Shown: piece after piece, positions 61,599-64,000 of the stretch
How the letters are laid out: each line of letters starts with the position of its first letter
How positions within the stretch are numbered: the stretch's first letter is position 1
DNA from: Serripes groenlandicus
Taxonomy: Eukaryota > Mollusca > Bivalvia > Cardiida > Cardiidae
Assembly: GCA_031761405.1 (NCBI GenBank)
Contig: JASEVX010000003.1
Coordinates: forward strand, 13,878,973-13,942,972
Direction of reading: 5' to 3'
Length of the DNA: 64,000 bases
Translations under genes and position numbers: made by a program
The notes under the pieces: model-generated
What the model was told of the DNA's origin: nothing
What the model saw: the letters and a program-made list of their open reading frames with translations, nothing else
The model's database searches: none

Positions 61599-63634
61599 TA
61601 TATGGGCAAGAATTCACTAATGCAACACAAAGTGTGACATTGAAACAAAAAAATAGATCACCTTTATTCATTTTATAAAATGCCTTACTACTAAGTTCTT
61701 CTAGCAAGACATCTAAAACCAAGAGACTTTTTTTAAAATATGTCTTCTTGTCTTCTTTAAATGTCATAGTTATTGAAATATGGAGTATGTAACATTGACA
61801 CCAAGATTATTTCAATTGTTCATATCTCATATAATTGAAAGAGGCTCTAATTTGTGCTATGGTGTGAAATGATGTTGGAGTTTGTTCCAACATTTACCCT
61901 TTGAATGAGAAATACTGTCTTGTCATTTAACAGGAAAAAATAGCAAAAAGATATGGTTGGTGTCAATGTTACACTTGTAAAGTTTGTGCAGACTTATGTT
62001 TGTTTCAAATAATATATCTTGCTTCTGTCCTAGCCTATTTCATGGCTGTTGGGGTCAGTGTGTTTTTTGTGAATGAATTTCATAAGTAAACATCCTAAAA
62101 AATAAAAATAAAGCTCCATTTGATGCATGTAACATTGACACGTTGATAGCCATAGATTAAAATGTCATTTATATCCATTAAACATATAAAATCTTCTTTA
62201 GTTTGTGGATTATATGTTAGAAGTTGGGACCAGGTCTTCTGATTCAGGTTGTATTTACTACTGTGTATGTTTGATTGCCAGATATTTGAAGTATGTAACA
62301 TTGACACTTTCGTGTCAACTGAAATAGTTACATACATTTAGAAATCTCATTTATTTCTGTTATATACAATATTATTTTTTATTTTTTTTACTTGTAGCAA
62401 AAGCATGTGATGCAATATATCAAATAACTTCAAACATCTCTAAATTATGAACTTATTAATATTATACTGTTATATGTATTGTTGCATGTAACATTGACAG
62501 AATTGTTGTCAATGTTACATACAAATTTGAAAATCAATTTTATTTAGTTAGATTTGAAATTTAATATGTTGTTTTGTGGTTTGGAGATTAATTGTCAGGA
62601 GTGGAATTTTTCTAAATTAAATAGTTTAGCCTGTCAGCTGCTGTATAGAAGATATGGCTATGCTGGATGCATGTAACATGGACACGTTTGTGTCAAATTA
62701 AACAGTTACACACACATATCAAAGGTTGTTGTTTCTGATAAAGAGAAAACAAAAAAATATTTTTTTTTATTTATAAATGTTCTACCAAAAAGCATAGCCA
62801 GTGATTGGAGATACTTGTCTAAAGAGAAGCAAATAATTGAAGTTTTAAAAAAGTATGGTGTAGGTAACATCTTGTCAAGGTTACATGCACATTTTGATGT
62901 GAGTTTATTTTTTGTCATACATTATATTATGAATTCATATTATTACAGATTTTTAAATCATCCAATAATTTGTAAATTTTATTAAATTAAAACAACTGAA
63001 AGCATTCCATTATTGAAGTATTTGATCAAAATGTGTAAGATTTATTTGACACCAAAATTTAAGACATTATGCTGGGCCTTCCTATCATAAGTCACTCAAA
63101 GATTTGAAGAAAATGTGTTTTTATTCATCAACTGGGTAAGGAAAGCATAATATAAGGCAAAAATTTAAGTCCTTTGGTGCTCAATTTATGTTTGTTTGAT
63201 AAATGTATGCATGTAACAATGTTTGACACCAAATGTTACATGCACATGTCAATTTTCATTCTTTTTTTGTAAAACAATTGTTGCAGACAAATACACTGGA
63301 TTGATTTTTTAGGAAAATTTGATTATTATATATAAGTTTTGAATCAACTACACACTAAAATGAGGCAAAATAAAGCTGTTATACACACACATTAAAGTGC
63401 ATGTACAAAATGTCACACTTTTTGTCATACTAAAACCTTAAATATGATGTTTTAAGGCTTTATTTCTCGCAACCAATACTTTTTAAGTTCATTCTTTTTT
63501 TACAAAAGGATGTGTAAGGTATAAATGTGTAAATAAATGTCTTAATTTTTTTTCTAAATCTGTACTTAATTGAAACTACATACAGAATAGAGTGTTGACA
63601 CCAAAACTTCCAATAGTGAATTCTTGCCCATATA
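61599..63634. mobile_element. 2.0-kb TIR element with periodic ATGTAACATTGACA palindromes
   Basis: Perfect 21-bp terminal inverted repeats, TATATGGGCAAGAATTCACT(A) at 61599-61619 and its complement at 63614-63634. Inside, ATGTAACATTGACA or its complement recurs at about 61787, 61961, 62127, 62293, 62486, 62671, 62861 and 63211, often as a pair facing each other (62486/62507, 62293/62312, 63211/63233). Interior very AT-rich; no ORF over 80 codons. Superfamily unknown; TATA edges may be target sites. Confidence 0.75.
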
Positions 63635-63635
63635 C

Positions 63636-63653
63636 CACGTGACTTTGACGTCA
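63636..63653. promoter_or_regulatory. E-box plus CRE next to a possible start
   Basis: CACGTG at 63636-63641 and TGACGTCA at 63646-63653, four bases before ATG 63657. The same combination, overlapping, occurs at 3778-3789. Confidence 0.35.
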
Positions 63654-63656
63654 CAA

Positions 63657-63707
63657 ATGCTACGGTGCACAGAAATATTTTACTTCGGTTTAGAAGTCAA
63701 AACAAAG
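63657..63707 (+). CDS. Candidate short first exon (weak)
   Basis: ATG then 17 codons MLRCTEIFYFGLEVKTK, ending at AAG with the donor GTAACT at 63708. It lies right after a CRE/E-box cluster and outside the TIR element. Very short and unsupported by a second exon; the following sequence is a fold-back element. Confidence 0.22.
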
Positions 63708-63736
63708 GTAACTTTTTTATTTCTTCATCATTTTTA

Positions 63737-64000
63737 ATGAAACATGGCGCAGTCTACGCCGTTTACAGAGCCCTATCTCCGAGTTTTCAACGGAGCTTGA
63801 TAAGTGGTTTAGTTTCTCCAAACACTTCGATTAACCTTTTCTCAAAATGTATCAATATCGCCGACAACCGGAGCATTACCCAAACTGGATTTTGAGAACA
63901 GGTTCGTCGAAGTGTTTGAAAAAACTAGACCACCAATCAAACTCTTGTAAACAACCGGAGATAGGACATTGTACGCGGCGTAGATTGCGCGATGTTTCAT
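63737..64000. mobile_element. Long-armed fold-back element at window end
   Basis: ATGAAACATGGCGCAGTCTA at 63737 is mirrored by the last bases (TAGATTGCGCGATGTTTCAT). Arms are about 100 bp: CCTATCTCCG/CGGAGATAGG and CCAAACACTTCG/CGAAGTGTTTG also pair. The true end may lie past the window. The ORF 63665-63895 overlaps it and is probably a shadow. Confidence 0.75.

Overview
This window looks like AT-rich nuclear DNA from a marine invertebrate, most probably a bivalve mollusc. The reasons are tRNA-derived SINEs with molluscan-looking bodies, several 'pearl'/Helentron-like elements whose cores are 150-177 bp tandem repeats, and a very dense MITE population. No ORF longer than 149 codons exists, and nearly all ORFs are shadows of repeats. 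I see no complete gene, rRNA, canonical tRNA gene, CRISPR array or bacterial-type operon. Family names come from reading the sequence, not from a database search.

The dominant component is one family of short fold-back elements, called pbM here. A full copy is about 230 bp, starts and ends at TTAA, has termini CCCTTTCCC[TA]CATA / TATG[AT]GGGAAAGGG, carries inner CTGCAGCAGACGAC inverted repeats and has a central hairpin (GAAATTGCTC...GAGCAATTTC). TTAA plus a CCC-initial inverted repeat is the piggyBac-superfamily signature. I count roughly 90 full, partial or broken copies across the window. Many sit back to back sharing one TTAA. One contains an exon-like insert followed by a tandem trimer of its own core. 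Several are split by other elements.

The second layer is a set of rolling-circle (Helentron/HINE/pearl-like) candidates at 4571-5549, 5891-6609, 12811-14339, 34771-35874 and 29845-30535, a related family present three times (7230-8276, 34128-36813, 39631-41154), and a decayed one ending at 39594. Those with a preserved 3' end show a short hairpin followed by CTTGT. Four are inserted in other MITEs, and one sits inside another candidate of this class. The third layer is SINEs: four head types, three of which share one 3' tail. Other fold-back or TIR elements lie at 2978-4178, 12706-14400, 29035-31040, 39090-39296, 61599-63634 and 63737-64000.

The fourth layer is satellites: 62-bp units at 14425-15085 (a SINE body in tandem), 41-bp at 22785-25930, 51-bp at 27733-28115, 62-bp at 45690-47480 (a SINE tRNA-like head in tandem), 28-bp at 48335-48912 (20 AP-1 consensus sites) and 61-bp at 53345-55487 (426-bp higher-order repeat). 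Four of these arrays run directly into a pbM copy that has lost its left end. The common theme is conversion of mobile elements into tandem arrays.

Host-gene evidence is thin. There is one plausible first coding exon at 57668-57814 (+) with a good splice donor, and weaker exon candidates at 8871-8978 (-), 9664-9719 (+), 63657-63707 (+), plus two exon-like segments inside mobile elements (16705-16782 +, 30733-30897 -). The window is best read as intergenic and intronic DNA heavily loaded with mobile elements.
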